A DNA stretch of 64,000 nucleotides from JBCAWW01 sp039024315 (GTDB lineage: Bacteria; Bacteroidota; Bacteroidia; J057): assembly GCA_039024315.1 (NCBI GenBank), contig JBCCQN010000001.1:1-64000 (forward strand), given 5' to 3'. The notes beneath the pieces were generated by a model. The model was not told the origin of the DNA. It made no database searches and worked only from the letters and a program-made list of their open reading frames with translations. Of the stretch, positions 44,345-57,200 are shown piece after piece; the stretch's first letter is position 1; each line of letters begins with the position of its first letter. Made by a program: the position numbers and the translations under genes.

Positions 44345-44485
44345 GAGTTGCACACCTTAACCTAAAAACCTGATCAGGGTGATGATTATGTGTATCTAAA
44401 ATAAGTGTGTCCTTCTTTTTGATTACATGATAAAATTCCGAAAAACCATAAATATTACCAAGTGGAAAATTGGAAATTTATTACA

Positions 44486-47400
44486 CTACTTGAGGACGAA
44501 TTTTCCGCTGTGCTCGAAGCCATTTTCGTCCCTTAATTGTATGATATAGACGCCAGGAGCCCAATTTCCGCGCGTGATTTGGACTTCTGCCTGTTCGATG
44601 GATTCTACTTGGGAGACTTGGACTCCGTTTGAGGAGTAGATCTTGTAGCTGTCTATCATCACCCATACACTAGGATCGGTTTTACTGACCAATCTGAGGG
44701 TGGCGACTTCTTCCACCGGGTTAGGGGAGACCAGTACTTTGAGCTGGTTTTCTGTAGCTAACTCTCTGACATTTTCGATGGTATTGCTCACTGTGTTGGT
44801 GATCAACCATTCGCTAAAATCAAATCGAATTGCGGCTCGGTTGAGAATCTTAGTGCCACGAGGGGTTGAGGCCTTTGGCGTGATTTTGTATTGGATAAAG
44901 CCATGGCTCTCGGGTTCATTGCTATTACTATCTGGTAGAAATATATAATCGAACTTGAAGTGAATCACGCCGTGCTCATCCAAGACCATTTTATAGTCGT
45001 GGCTATGTGCTAATATCTCGAGAGTCGAGGGGTCTAAGTAGGGCGATAAAGTATCTAAGACCAAAACGTTCTGCGCTGGAGCAGTACCAATATTTTGGAA
45101 TCTGATCTTATACGTCAAAGTATCTGTGGCTAGAATACTGCCCTCTGGATAAACCAAAATGTCGTTTGGATCGATAGCTCCCACGATCTCATTAAAGTCT
45201 TGGACGGTATTATCCGTAGGATCGCAATCATTGTTCGACCCTTCAAAATACCCTAGGGTTTTGGTCATGTCTCCTATAGTGCCGTTGACTGAGACCGAAT
45301 CAATCAACATAATGGTATTGCCCTTGTATGGTAGGATAGAATCAATCTGCCAGATATAGCTGGTAGTGCTATCATGCGCCTCTACTATATCCCACGGAAG
45401 ATCTGCACTTAGGGGCACGATGTCGTTATCAAAAACTACTCTTAAATCAACATCATATGCAGCCTCTGAACCATTGTTGTAATAGCTGATGGCATAAGTG
45501 TTGCGGAATCCTAAACGCAGGACCGTACTAGATAGGTTTAGATTCAGATCCGGATAATCACAACCCGGTTGATTAGGCATAATGATGGAGCTGTTACTAC
45601 TCTGCCCCGTCAATTGAGTATTGCCAATTTGACTGTTATTTTCTTCTTCGGTGATGACTACGTCAATCTCTTGATAACAAGGATGAGACCAGTTATTATT
45701 ATCAACTTGTCGGATGGTATAATCGCCCGCGCCGCGATAAAACTCAAAACGTCCCTGCTCATTGGTGGTGATAAACTTACCGTCAGGCAGAATTTCTAGC
45801 ATGATGTTAGGTAGTAATTGCTCCCCCTCGTCATACTCACAATTGGTATTTTCATCTACAAAAGTTACTCCGCTGATCAATTGACCGTCTGGCTCTATGA
45901 TGGTTTCACAATCGCTGACTGATTGAGCAGTTTTGTACTGAATGTAACTAGAAGGCCATTCTATGATCATAGAGTCTATCTGGGTAGCATCGCCTAAGCC
46001 AAAATAGACTTTCAGGGTATTTTGGGCACTGACGCCACCGGTTTGGCCGGAAATTTCACGCATTTGCCAGATATCTTGTCCGTAGATATTGGCTTTTACT
46101 CTTACTTTTGCGCCTATGGCGGAACGATTGGAATTGTTGCCTACGAGCTTGAGGCATTTCCAACTGTTGCATTGGCCACGCTTATTTTTGTAGAGCGTGT
46201 TTACTTGGTAATTGTTGTTTGCTACAAAGATGTCCAAGTCGCCATCATTGTCATAATCTGCGAGCGCCGTTGCCGCGCTATTTTCGGAGTCCTCGTTGAG
46301 GATCAGCTGGTTTTGGATCACAAATTCATAGTTACCCATGTTGACGTACATGCGGTTTTGATTGTCATTGTCTTGGGTAACAAAGAGATCAAGATCTCCA
46401 TCATTATCGATATCCCCCCAGGTACTTCCAAAAGAGTGCCCTGTCTCAGTCGCAATCAAAGAAGTGGTATTGCGTGTAAAAGTCCCATCGCCATTGTTGA
46501 TATAAAAGAAGTTAGCTTGGTTAGACGCATTGGTGACGTAGAGATCAAGGTCGCCATCGTTGTCCACGTCTCCCCAACTGGCACCTAGAGAGTTGCCGCC
46601 ATCGGTTACGATATCACCCGTTGTAATCTTGGTAAACTTACCATTGCCGTCATTGTGGTAAAGAGAGTTATTATCGTCCTGAGTATTGGGGACAAATAGA
46701 TCCACCAGACCGTCATTGTCGTAGTCGCCCCATGAAGCACTCATGGTAGATTTTGCCTCCAACATGATTGGACTAGTTTCGGCAGTGGTAAAGGTGCCAT
46801 CTCCTTCATTGTGATAGAGCTGGTTGAAACGAGTTGGCATGTAATCAGCGACGAAGAGATCTAGGAAGCCATCATTATCATAATCTACCCAAGCGGCCGA
46901 ATGACAATAACCATTGTAGCTAGTAACTTCCCCCGCGTTTACTGGACTAAAGTTGCCATTGCCCTCATTGCGGTAAAGGTGATTTTCGGCCCTTACGTTG
47001 TTGGCTATAAAGAGATCGAGATCACCATCATTGTCATAGTCTCCCCAAGTAGCTCCTACATTGGAACCTTTATCTGAGGTGATCGGAGGGGCAGAAACTT
47101 TGCTGAAGGTGCCATCTCCATTATTGTGGAAGAGATAGCTGGCCCACCAGTGGGCGTATTCAGTAATCAGAATGTCCTCATAACCGTCCCCATCATAATC
47201 TCCCCAAGCCGCTCCCCAAGTATTACGCTCATCTGCGTCTAAACCAGTGGATACCGTGCGTTCGAAGCGAATACTAGGATCGTACTTGAGTTGGATAAGC
47301 GGTAAATCGTCTCCACAAGGCCGTTTGCTGTAAGCGGAGAGCTTGATGTATTCTCCCGGACTATAATTTGTGCCAATATCAAAGTCAAAACGGAATCTGA

Positions 47401-50400
47401 TACGGTTTTTGTCCGTTTGTAAAATACCCGGAAGACCCTCGCGCTCGATGTCCTCGGATAGTTCCCAGCTATTATAGCGGAAGGCATGGTCAGTGAGGAC
47501 TGGATCATTCAATATCACCGAATCGACAGTGTGTGGATAGCGATAAGTTGCGCCACCTGATTTAGGGGTGATACTACCGCTGGCAGGTAAGCTCACCACT
47601 AAATAGAGACTATCTACGTGAGCTTGCTGTACACTGGCCATCTCTACGGAAACATTGGCCTCACTACCACAAATATCACCGCCTGTGATCCCACTGACTC
47701 GCATCTGCAGTTCTGCCGTTTTAGGTTCTACGTGAAGTTCCATCTGGCTATAAGGACAAGTGAAATCGGCGAAGCGCTCTGGGTAGCCAGCACACTCATA
47801 ACCCGAGAAGACCGTAATATAATCTGGACTACAATTGCCATAAATAGCGTCAATTTGAAACTGACGAGTTTTTGAACGCTTGATTTGTCCTACTGGATAG
47901 ACATCCCCACTCAGACTCAAGGTGTCTCCACTATCGATATCGATTACATTTAAGATTGTGATGTCATTACTAGCCGGCTGGATGTGAATCCAAGCATTGT
48001 CGGAGTCTGTATTGCTCGTATTATTTTTGACTTTCAAAGTCCAGCTAGCTTTTGGGGTCAAGCCATCGATGGTTGGGGCAGGAGAGGAAAGCGCTAAAGT
48101 AGCAGGCAAAAATCTCACCCTATCGGCATTGCAATCATACCATTGGGTTTTTTCTCCTCCTAATATTTCTCTGGTTTGGAATTTGAACCACCAAGGCATG
48201 TTTTCCCAGGTGTTGGAAGGTACTGCACAGGTGGGGGCAAGCTTGATTTCGAGTTTACCATTAAAGCCGTCATCGCTGTAGAGCATGCTGCCTCCTGCTC
48301 CCTCATAGTATTGGCTCAAATCAAAATAGAGCGTGTCATTACTTGTGCTATCTATGCTAATATCGTTGATGGTCTGGGTTGTCGTACCATTGGTAAACTT
48401 GGTGCGAGTCTGCTTAAGCCTAACGGCTAAGATGTCATAATTATCAGGTACGATTACCTTAGCTTGATCTACAAATCCCCAGCTACGGTATTCGTAAGGA
48501 AATAGATTGCCACCTGCATAATTTGAACAACAATCGCCTATACCCAAGTAAAAACTTTGGGAAATCCATTTGCTACATTGATTGACCGTATTATTGTTTT
48601 TCCACTCATTTTTAAATTCATAGCCAATGAGGGTAAACTTATCGCCGTAATTGTCGCATTCGTACTTATCTTTTTCTGCGGTAGGGTTGACTATATCGCT
48701 GACATAGAAGCGATTATCTGCCGCGACCTCCTGTACTTTAGCGCCAATATTGCCAGTTACTTTGTAATAGGTGTCAAGCCATAAGGAATCGCCCTCACCA
48801 AAGCTAAAGCCACTCATATTACACCCCCCGAGGAAGGCAGGGCTAAAGTCGTAGTTAAAGGTCTGATCGTTCCCGTCAAGGGTACTACTATAGGCTACCT
48901 CATCACAGTTCAAATAAGTGCCTGCGGAAGCGTCATAGACTCTAATACTGGCCTTGTAAACACTTAGATTGGATCCCATCTCTATGGTCGAGCTGGCGTA
49001 GCCGTAGGCCCATGCTGGGAACGAACTACTCGTATGCACTGTGCCAAAAAAGCTGCCTCTGAGCGAGTCTCCCACCATAGCGCGATTGGTCTTGATAGAA
49101 GACATCGCAAGGCTACCATTGCTGTCTGCCTTGCCGTCTTGATCGTTATCGGGCTGGCCAAAGCTGATGCGGTCAATTTCATAGCTCTTAAAGGCTAAGC
49201 CTTCGCTACAGGCACCCGGACAATGGAGATGGACTGAAACAGTCTGGCTGCAAAGAATGGGCATACTGCAGTTTTGCGAACAACTGGTATCGGCGATGAA
49301 ATTAATGTCAAGGCCGAGATCGATATGATCAGTAACAGCGCCTGCATAACACTCACCGCTCAAGTCGATAAATAATTCTGATTTTGGGAGTTGAAAAGGA
49401 GCATCAAATTCATAAGCGGCGCTTAGCTGCCTACTTATTGAATCATATTGGATAAATACAGGATTCCAAGTATTGAGGCCACTATGCCACTCAAGATCTG
49501 CTGGATCTTCCCTCCATTTCAGACCTTGTGGAATCGTAAAGACTACTTCGTAACGCGCCCCAGGACCCTTGGGATACTCATTGGTATGACTGGAAACAGT
49601 GTAGTGGAAGCGTTCGGTCTGACCGTCTCTAATATCAGAAGGTGACTCTGTGAAGACGCTCAGATTTGCATCAAGGGGAGATTGGCCCGTTTTAGTACTG
49701 GTCGTTGGATTTTGTTCACAAGCATCATTGTAATCTACCGTATATCTCCAGCCGCTATTGCGTTGATTTTGGCAGATATTGATGCAGCATGCTTCTGTAT
49801 AAAATTTAACTACTAGCTTCTCTCCAGCAGGTATGTCGGGTAAGTCTAGTTGAACTTTTCCGATAGGATTGCTACCTAAGCAAGCATAGTCTCCGCTGCT
49901 TTGGGTGGTCGAAGTCTCAATGGGGCTAATGCTTTGTGGGCTACCATTGTCTCCCCATTGATAAGTGATGCTATTAGGATCAATTTTGGAGAAAATGTCC
50001 TCTTCGTAGCCAGAGCCTGCCGATTTGAATAAGGTTAAATCTACTTGATAGGCAGTACCTTGCCCTGTATTATTTAAGCTGATAGATTGCGAGTTTTGAG
50101 TACTACTATCAAAGCAGGAGGCTAAACTTTGGGAGTGAGAAAGACTAAGGTTAGGTAGCTTGAGATTTACCGTAATATGGGCATTGGTAGAAGTGCCTAC
50201 CACCCATTCACCGGAACAAGCCCAATGAGTGTTGAGCACTGAAGAAACGGTGGCATCATTACAACCCGAACCCACAAAGCTCTGCACAATACCGATAGTT
50301 TCATAAGAATCCAAATAGTTGTCGCCATTACCGATTGAAGCAAAATCACCATCCCGTAACCATAGGGTATCTCCACTAGCATTGAGTTGGCCAACATTAC

Positions 50401-51100
50401 TGGCGATCCAATTGATGCCATCTCCGTGGAGATCCGTCAGATAAAAAGACGAGATCCTCCCGTATCCTCCATTAGTAATGTTGAAGGAACGGGTAGTGGT
50501 GTCATTAGTATGAATAAGCTGACTGGTAGGGTTGACGCTTAAGATTGACAATGAAGGGTAGAGTACGTTATAGGCGTCTGTCGAATCAATGGCTACTCCC
50601 TGCGTACTACTTAGCTTGAGGTAGTTTCTCGGAGTCTTGCCACTCAAAATAAAATCTCTGGCCTCAGAGCTTGCGCTATATTTAACCGTAAAACTCAACA
50701 TGCCTCCAGGCTCGAGATTGTCGATGGCAAATACTGGACGACTTAGGTCGCTGATATCATCTTCTATTACATTATAACCTGAGGTGTCAGTGAGACTAGC
50801 GGTGACGTAGCTTATCCCTTCAGGGAACGCTAAGGTCAATGCTTGATTCGTCAAAGGCTCAACATGGCCATTGACATACTCTATGGTAAAAGTTCCTGCC
50901 TCATCACATACGGTGATTTCTGTATTGACATCAAGACTAAAAAATACGTCATCGAGAGGTGCCTCGTTGGAATTGATCGTAAAAATAACCCCCGCAAACA
51001 AGACCAAGCCGCTAATGGCGGATACTAGTTGGCGGGTTGATACGGTAACTTTGGTTTCAAGTCCAAAACGAAGGCGTGAAGGTTGTTGATTATGGCCCAT
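44486..51100 (-). CDS. giant T9SS-secreted protein with FG-GAP repeats and an ASPIC/UnbV domain (copy 1)
   Basis: The 2204-residue protein has an N-terminal hydrophobic export segment (LVSAISGLVLFAGVIFTI) after a basic leader. Residues 50-1290 are beta-rich, with Cys pairs and conserved-repeat (DUF11-like) stretches. Residues about 1297-1635 carry roughly seven FG-GAP/VCBS repeats with calcium-loop signatures (WGDYDNDGDLDLFIANN). An ASPIC/UnbV domain follows (SNRSAIGAKVRVKANIYG), then an SdrD-B/prealbumin-like domain (GVTFVDENTNCEYDEGEQLL), a DUF11-like domain (LTYKIRFQNIGTAPAQNVLV) and a T9SS sorting domain (ending ENGFEHSGKFVLK). It probably sits on or is shed from the cell surface; adhesion is a guess. 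It is paralogous to the next gene along most of its length. Confidence 0.88.
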   Translation of the reverse strand: MGHNQQPSRLRFGLETKVTVSTRQLVSAISGLVLFAGVIFTINSNEAPLDDVFFSLDVNTEITVCDEAGTFTIEYVNGHVEPLTNQALTLAFPEGISYVTASLTDTSGYNVIEDDISDLSRPVFAIDNLEPGGMLSFTVKYSASSEARDFILSGKTPRNYLKLSSTQGVAIDSTDAYNVLYPSLSILSVNPTSQLIHTNDTTTRSFNITNGGYGRISSFYLTDLHGDGINWIASNVGQLNASGDTLWLRDGDFASIGNGDNYLDSYETIGIVQSFVGSGCNDATVSSVLNTHWACSGEWVVGTSTNAHITVNLKLPNLSLSHSQSLASCFDSSTQNSQSISLNNTGQGTAYQVDLTLFKSAGSGYEEDIFSKIDPNSITYQWGDNGSPQSISPIETSTTQSSGDYACLGSNPIGKVQLDLPDIPAGEKLVVKFYTEACCINICQNQRNSGWRYTVDYNDACEQNPTTSTKTGQSPLDANLSVFTESPSDIRDGQTERFHYTVSSHTNEYPKGPGARYEVVFTIPQGLKWREDPADLEWHSGLNTWNPVFIQYDSISRQLSAAYEFDAPFQLPKSELFIDLSGECYAGAVTDHIDLGLDINFIADTSCSQNCSMPILCSQTVSVHLHCPGACSEGLAFKSYEIDRISFGQPDNDQDGKADSNGSLAMSSIKTNRAMVGDSLRGSFFGTVHTSSSFPAWAYGYASSTIEMGSNLSVYKASIRVYDASAGTYLNCDEVAYSSTLDGNDQTFNYDFSPAFLGGCNMSGFSFGEGDSLWLDTYYKVTGNIGAKVQEVAADNRFYVSDIVNPTAEKDKYECDNYGDKFTLIGYEFKNEWKNNNTVNQCSKWISQSFYLGIGDCCSNYAGGNLFPYEYRSWGFVDQAKVIVPDNYDILAVRLKQTRTKFTNGTTTQTINDISIDSTSNDTLYFDLSQYYEGAGGSMLYSDDGFNGKLEIKLAPTCAVPSNTWENMPWWFKFQTREILGGEKTQWYDCNADRVRFLPATLALSSPAPTIDGLTPKASWTLKVKNNTSNTDSDNAWIHIQPASNDITILNVIDIDSGDTLSLSGDVYPVGQIKRSKTRQFQIDAIYGNCSPDYITVFSGYECAGYPERFADFTCPYSQMELHVEPKTAELQMRVSGITGGDICGSEANVSVEMASVQQAHVDSLYLVVSLPASGSITPKSGGATYRYPHTVDSVILNDPVLTDHAFRYNSWELSEDIEREGLPGILQTDKNRIRFRFDFDIGTNYSPGEYIKLSAYSKRPCGDDLPLIQLKYDPSIRFERTVSTGLDADERNTWGAAWGDYDGDGYEDILITEYAHWWASYLFHNNGDGTFSKVSAPPITSDKGSNVGATWGDYDNDGDLDLFIANNVRAENHLYRNEGNGNFSPVNAGEVTSYNGYCHSAAWVDYDNDGFLDLFVADYMPTRFNQLYHNEGDGTFTTAETSPIMLEAKSTMSASWGDYDNDGLVDLFVPNTQDDNNSLYHNDGNGKFTKITTGDIVTDGGNSLGASWGDVDNDGDLDLYVTNASNQANFFYINNGDGTFTRNTTSLIATETGHSFGSTWGDIDNDGDLDLFVTQDNDNQNRMYVNMGNYEFVIQNQLILNEDSENSAATALADYDNDGDLDIFVANNNYQVNTLYKNKRGQCNSWKCLKLVGNNSNRSAIGAKVRVKANIYGQDIWQMREISGQTGGVSAQNTLKVYFGLGDATQIDSMIIEWPSSYIQYKTAQSVSDCETIIEPDGQLISGVTFVDENTNCEYDEGEQLLPNIMLEILPDGKFITTNEQGRFEFYRGAGDYTIRQVDNNNWSHPCYQEIDVVITEEENNSQIGNTQLTGQSSNSSIIMPNQPGCDYPDLNLNLSSTVLRLGFRNTYAISYYNNGSEAAYDVDLRVVFDNDIVPLSADLPWDIVEAHDSTTSYIWQIDSILPYKGNTIMLIDSVSVNGTIGDMTKTLGYFEGSNNDCDPTDNTVQDFNEIVGAIDPNDILVYPEGSILATDTLTYKIRFQNIGTAPAQNVLVLDTLSPYLDPSTLEILAHSHDYKMVLDEHGVIHFKFDYIFLPDSNSNEPESHGFIQYKITPKASTPRGTKILNRAAIRFDFSEWLITNTVSNTIENVRELATENQLKVLVSPNPVEEVATLRLVSKTDPSVWVMIDSYKIYSSNGVQVSQVESIEQAEVQITRGNWAPGVYIIQLRDENGFEHSGKFVLK
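49608..49625 (-). repeat. AACGCTT-tailed hairpin, CGGT stem
   Basis: Read on the minus strand: CGGT-CAG-ACCG, then AACGCTTCC. It lies in the coding sequence of giant gene copy 1. Confidence 0.65.
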
Positions 51101-51183
51101 TTAGGAATTCTAAAGTGTGAGCCTAAATATTATATTTTGAATGGATATTTTAATATTTAAAATAAGTCTCATCTTACCTAAGT

Positions 51184-51215
51184 AAAAAGGCCGGATAATT
51201 TCAATTTATCCGGCC
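51184..51215 (-). terminator. rho-independent terminator of the second giant gene
   Basis: A 10-bp perfect stem GGCCGGATAA/TTATCCGGCC is followed on the minus strand by T residues (A-run at 51184-51188). It lies between the two tandem paralogues, so each is its own transcription unit or the upstream copy is partly terminated. Confidence 0.85.
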
Positions 51216-51237
51216 CCTAACTATTAATGAAAGACGA

Positions 51238-54200
51238 TTATTGCACGATTAATTTGCTGACATATTTGTGGCCTAGCTTATCTTCAACCTTAATCCAATA
51301 CAAGCCTTCACTCAGTTTACCTCTTTTGATGATAACTGAATTCTGGGTAGGCATTCCTTCCTGTAATAGCTGCCCTAGGCTAGAAAATAGTTCCCACTTA
51401 ACGATATCACCCTCTGCAAAATAGCTGTCTATTTCACTGAGATATATCAGGGCACTTTCTGCCATCGGATTAGGTTGGATGCGGATAGTTTTGATCGCTT
51501 GTTCTTCCGTACCGAAGCTGATTTTATTGATTACTGTATTGGTTTCTAATGGATCCTCGAAGTCAAATTGAATGGCGACTTGATTTTTTATTTCCAATCC
51601 TTCGGTAACGCTTGCCTTTGGCAGGATCCTGAAGTCAATCCAGCCGTGGCTATTGGGTTCATCTCTCATGCTGTCGGCCAACATGATATAGTCAAAACGG
51701 AAGCTCAATACCCCATCTTCATTAATCGACTGCACATAGTCATGACTTGCCCCTATGACTTCAATACTGGACCAATCCAAGAAAGGCGAAAGCGGGTCTC
51801 TAATCACCACATGAGTAGCAGGGACTGAGCCTACATTTTGAAACCTTATGCGGTAAGTGAGACTATCTGTCGGCAAGATATCTCCTTCTGGGAAAACGCG
51901 CAGATCATTAGGATCTATAGCTCCCGCAATGGTATTGTAGTCATTGTAGGTGTTATCAGAGACATTGCAATCACTGGGGACATTGCGGAAGGTACCGACG
52001 GTGGAGGTAGAAGCACCTACAGTAGCGCTGGCTGATACCGAATCCGTTACCAAAATGGTATGAGCCGAAAAGGCTTTAATGGTGTCTAGCTCCCAAACAT
52101 AAGTTTGAGTACTGCCATTGTCTTCAACTGTATCCCATGGTGTAGTGGCGGAAAGAAAGATGATTTCTTGATCAACCGTTATCGCCAGTTCGGCATTGTA
52201 AAGTGAAGACGCACCATCATTGAAATAGCTGATTGCGTATGAATTTCTAAAGCCTTTGCGCAAAGCGGTGGAGGAAAGCGTTAGACCGAGGTCGTTGCCA
52301 CTACAAGTGACGGCATTGGGGAAGTTAGTACTCGGTGGATTGACAAAAGAGCCTCCACTTTTTTCGACATCCGTAGTAATGCTAGAGTAGCATGTTGGAG
52401 TGTAGTTAGGAGAACCCAACTGTGTGATCGTATAGCTTCCGGTATCAGCATAAAACTCATAGTATCCATGCTCATCTGAAACAATCTGTCGATTGGTGGG
52501 AGTGATATTGAGTTGGACGTTGGGGATGACTTTTTCACCTTCGTTGAACGTACAGTCGCCATTAGCATCGACAAATATATAGCCGCTGATCTTGCTCACT
52601 TGATCTTCCTGCACGTCTAAGCAACTATTGGTGGCGAGGCTACCCATATACTGGCGGTATCCAGAGGGCCATTCGATCATAACCGAATCAATCTGGGAGG
52701 CGTCTCCTAGGCCAAAATATGCTTTCAGCGTATTTTGTGCACTGATGCCACCCGTTTGACTCATGATCTCCCGCATTTGCCATACATCTTGGCCGTAGAT
52801 ATTGGCCTTGACATGCACCTTGGCTCCGATCGCGCTACGGTTGGAAACGGTCCCTTCAAGGCTAAAGCATTTCCAAGAGTTACAGTTGCCTTTATCATTG
52901 ATATAGAGCGTATTAGCGCTATTATTGTTATTAGCAACAAACATATCCAAGTCACCATCATTGTCAAAGTCGGCAACGGCAATCGCACTCGAGTTTTCTA
53001 AATCTTCATTTGGATAAATATCAGTAGGTAAACTAAAGTCGCCACCTCCATCATTCATGTATAAGCGATTGGCATTACCATTGTCATTGACAACATATAA
53101 ATCTAGGTCTCCATCGTTGTCAGCATCAAACCAGCTGCTCCCAAAGGAGTGTCCTGTCTCTGTTGCAATAAGAGAACTGGTATTCTTACTAAAAGTACCG
53201 TCTCCATTATTTTCGTAGAAAAAATTGGCTTGGTTGGAAGCATTGGTAACGTAAAGATCGAGGTCTCCATCGTTATCATAGTCCGCCCAACTTGCCCCTA
53301 AAGAATTGCCACCATCATTGACAATATTACCGCTCGTAATTTGGGTGAAGCGTCCGTTACCATCATTGTGGTAAAGACTATTGTTGTTATCCCAGCTATT
53401 GGAAATAAACAGATCTACTAGTCCGTCATTGTCGTAATCACCCCAAGCGCCTCCCATAGAAAAGGTGGCTTCTAAGATAATGGGGTTGCCCTCCGCCGCT
53501 GCAAAAGTACCATTGCCAGCATTGGAATATAACTGATTGAAGCGCGTAGGCATATATTCTGCCACAAATACATCTAGATGGCCATCATTGTCATAGTCCA
53601 CCCAAGTAGGGGAGTGGCAATAGCCATTGTAGTCGTTGAGGTCCCCTACATCGGGAACGTCAAAGTTACCCGTTCCGTCGTTACGATAGATTCGGTTTTC
53701 GGCCCTGACATTATTTGCCATGAACACATCGAGGTCGCCATCATTGTCATAGTCTGCCCAAGTAGCGCCTACATTAGAGCCTGTTTCGCTGGTCAAAGAT
53801 CCTCCTGAAACTGAGGTAAAGGTGCCGTCTCCATTGTTGCGGTAGAGGTGACTACCATCCCAATGATTGTACTCTGGTACCAACAGGTCTTCGTCTCCAT
53901 CGCCGTCAAAATCGCCCCAACTAGCCCCCCAGCTGTTGCCGAGGTCCGTTTCTAGACCAGTATTAACTCCACGAGAAAATTTAACGCTGGGATCATATAC
54001 AAGATTAATGATGGGGAGATCATCGCCACAAGGACGCTTGGCGTAGGCGCTGACCGTAATATTTTCACCTGGCTGATAGTTAGCTGCTAAATCAAATAGT
54101 GCTTCTATTTGGAGCCTATTCATATTTACATCTAATATCCCCTCTAGACCATAATCTGCTAGGGTGGCATTATGTTCCCAAGTGTTGATCGTAAATTGAT

Positions 54201-57200
54201 TGCCTACTGGATCGCTAAGGGTTGTCCAATTAGCGCTCAGGGGATATTTGAAATTAAACTCACTGCTGGTAGGGCTTATCGTTCCCGATGAGGGTAAAGT
54301 AAAAACCAGATAAATGCTGTCCACGTGGGCTTTCAAAGCGCTCAATACCTCCACATTAAGTTTTACTTGGCCATCACAATTATCCCCAACCGTACTGCCA
54401 CTGATACGCATTTGCATTTCTGATTCCTCGGGTTCTACTCTCAAGTTAAAGGTGCTGTATGGGCAAGCAAAAGCCGAGAATTGGGTAGGATAGCCCGAAC
54501 ATTCGTAGCCTGCATGCACCACAAGGTCTTGGGGGCCACATTGGGTGTATGCAGCCGTGATAAGATATTTTTGAGTGGTATTGGTACTGATAGCCCCTAA
54601 TTGATAGATATCACTGGTTAAGCTTAGCGTATCACCGCTATCTTTATTGACAACCGAGAGGATTTGCAAATCTGCGCCGGGCTCTACCAGATGTAACCAA
54701 GCGTTGCGCATCCCTGCGGAAGAACTATTGTTTTTTACTCTTAACGTCCAAGTTACGGTTCTCATCAGTCCGTCTAAGGTCTTGGCAGGGGACGACAATT
54801 TTATGCTAGGCGGTTGAAAGCGGACATGATCAGGATTTACGGCATACCAATTGGTTTCGCTGCCTGAGAGGATATCCTGTTCCAGGAACGTAAAGCCCCA
54901 TACTACGTCTTGATAAACATTGGTCGGTACATCACAGGTCGGCGCAATTTTGACATTGAGCTTGCCTTGATAGCCATCATCACTGGGGTTGATCGTGCCG
55001 CCTTCAGTAGTATAGTACTGACTAAGATCAAAAAATAGGGTATCATTCCAAGTGAAATCGGGAGCGGGAATCGTTACCGTTTCGGTGGTAGTACCATTGA
55101 CAAAACGGGTTCGCCGCTGCTCAAAAGTTATCTCTAAAACTTCATAATTTTCGGGGATCAATACTTTTGCGCGCTCCATCGTACTCCAACTGCGGAATTC
55201 GTATGGAAATAAGTCTCCTCCGGCATAATTGTCGCAGCAGTCCCCAATACTCATAAAATAGTTTTGGGAGATAGTTTTTTCGCAATCATCGATGGTGACA
55301 TAGTCCTCGGCCGAAACCGCGTAGAAATAGCCAATCAAGGTATAGCGACCATCAAAGTAGGCACATTGAAATTTATTGCTGTTGTTGCTTGGGTTGGCAA
55401 TATCGCTGAGATAAAACTCATTTTCGATGGTATTTTCTCTAACCACACCACCGGGATTAGTCGTAACTGCATAATCGGTATATAACCAAACAGAGTCTCC
55501 GTCTCCAAATGTGAAGCCACTAAAACTGGCACAGGAAGCTGCAAGCGTTGCCACGCTAAAATCATATTCAAAAAGCTGATCTTCTCCATCAACAGTACTG
55601 CTAATAGCTACATTGTTGCAAGTGAGATAGCTGGCGCTAGAAGCGTCATAAACCCTTATGCTGGCTCCCACAGAACTTAGATAGCTCCCTTTCTCTACCT
55701 CACTTTCGGCATATCCGTAAGACCAACTTGGGTGAGTCGCTGAAGTATGAACCACCCCATAAAAAGTCGTGCGGAAGGTATCTCCTACCATGACTCGATT
55801 GGCTCGGACATTATTCATATCTAGGCTACCAGCTGCATCAGCTAATCCGTTTTGATCATTGTCAGGGGCGCCAAAATTAGTTCTCGCTACGGAGAAATAG
55901 TTAAAGCCCATCCCTTCATCACAAGCTCCTGGACAGTGTAGATTGGTGTAAATGACTTCATCACATAAAATTGGCATAGTGCAAGTACTACTACAAGTAG
56001 TATCTGCGACAAAATCTACATCGAGTTCCAAGGCAATCGCTCCTGTAGCCGCGCCAGCTTCATTACAATCGCCACTTAGGGCCAAAATGATTTCTGACTG
56101 GTCCAGCGTAAAGGGAGCTTCCAGTAAGTATTTTACTTCTAATAACTTAGTACTACTATTGTAGTCAAGCGCCAATATCTCCCATTCATTCACCCCTGAT
56201 TGCCAAACGATATCGGCTGTATCTCCGCTCCAGGCCAAGCCTATCGGGATGGTAAAACTTACTTTGTAGTAAGCCCCTTCTCCTAAAGGATAACTGTTGT
56301 TGTGGGAAGTGAGGGTGTAGGTAAAGTTTTCCTTCTGACCGTCAAACATATCAGCCGGTGTTTCTGAGAACACACTCATGCTTGCACTCATAGTACCTTG
56401 GGGGGTGCCACTACTGCTTTGAGGATTATTGTCGCAAGCATTATCGTAGTCCAAAGAATATCTCCAGCCGGCTACTCCTTGACCTGCACAAGGATCCACG
56501 CAACAGTGATACATATCAAACTTGATGATATAATTACTACCAGCAGCTAAATCTGGCAAACTCAATTCTACACTTCCAATAGGATTTGAACCTAAGCAAC
56601 TGTAAGCACCATCATTGCGAGTGGCGAGGCTGCTAGTCGGTGCAATGGAAGTAGGTGTACCATTTTCTCCAATCTGATAAGTAATACTACTGGCATCAAT
56701 TCTTGAAAATAGATCTTGATTATAGCTACCTCCGGTGGATTTATAAAGGTTGAGAACCAAATCTTCGGCTGTACCGTCTCCATTATTGGTGAGGGTAATG
56801 CTTTGTTGGCTAGCTTCCCCAGCCGCATAACAGGTATTTAGCGAATCCTGAGCTACTACCGCCAAATCCGGATTCACAATGTCAATATCTAAATAGGCAA
56901 AGCTTTGGTCATCATTTTGGATTTGGGCACCCTGTCCCCAATAGATATCAATGGTACTTTGGACTGTCATATCCGTACAACCTGTAGCCAAAATGGTTTC
57001 TGTGAGGTCCATCGATTCAAACGAATCAAAGTAATTGTCCCCATTTCCTATACCATTAAAATCGCTCCCACTTAAAAATAGCGTATCTGCAGTTGCACTG
57101 AGGGTGCCTACATCTATAGCGCTAAGCGTCAGGCCGCTACCGTAAACATCCACCAAATAGAGTGCATTCAATCGGCCATAACCGCCATTAATAATTGAGA

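Noticed and set aside
46022..46588. 188-codon plus-strand ORF
   Set aside because: It is a shadow of the FG-GAP repeats of the giant minus-strand gene, whose repeated GAT-AAT codons create long open antisense frames.
48871..48889. Hairpins with CCC-five bases-GGG before AACG (also 25789, 43681, 54281)
   Set aside because: Stem is only 3 bp with a 5-nt loop and the tail after AACG differs; these could be chance and were left out of the family count.
49008..49031. CCCA-TGC-TGGG followed by AACGAACT
   Set aside because: Geometry fits the hairpin family but the tail diverges after AACG; recorded as a possible relic only.
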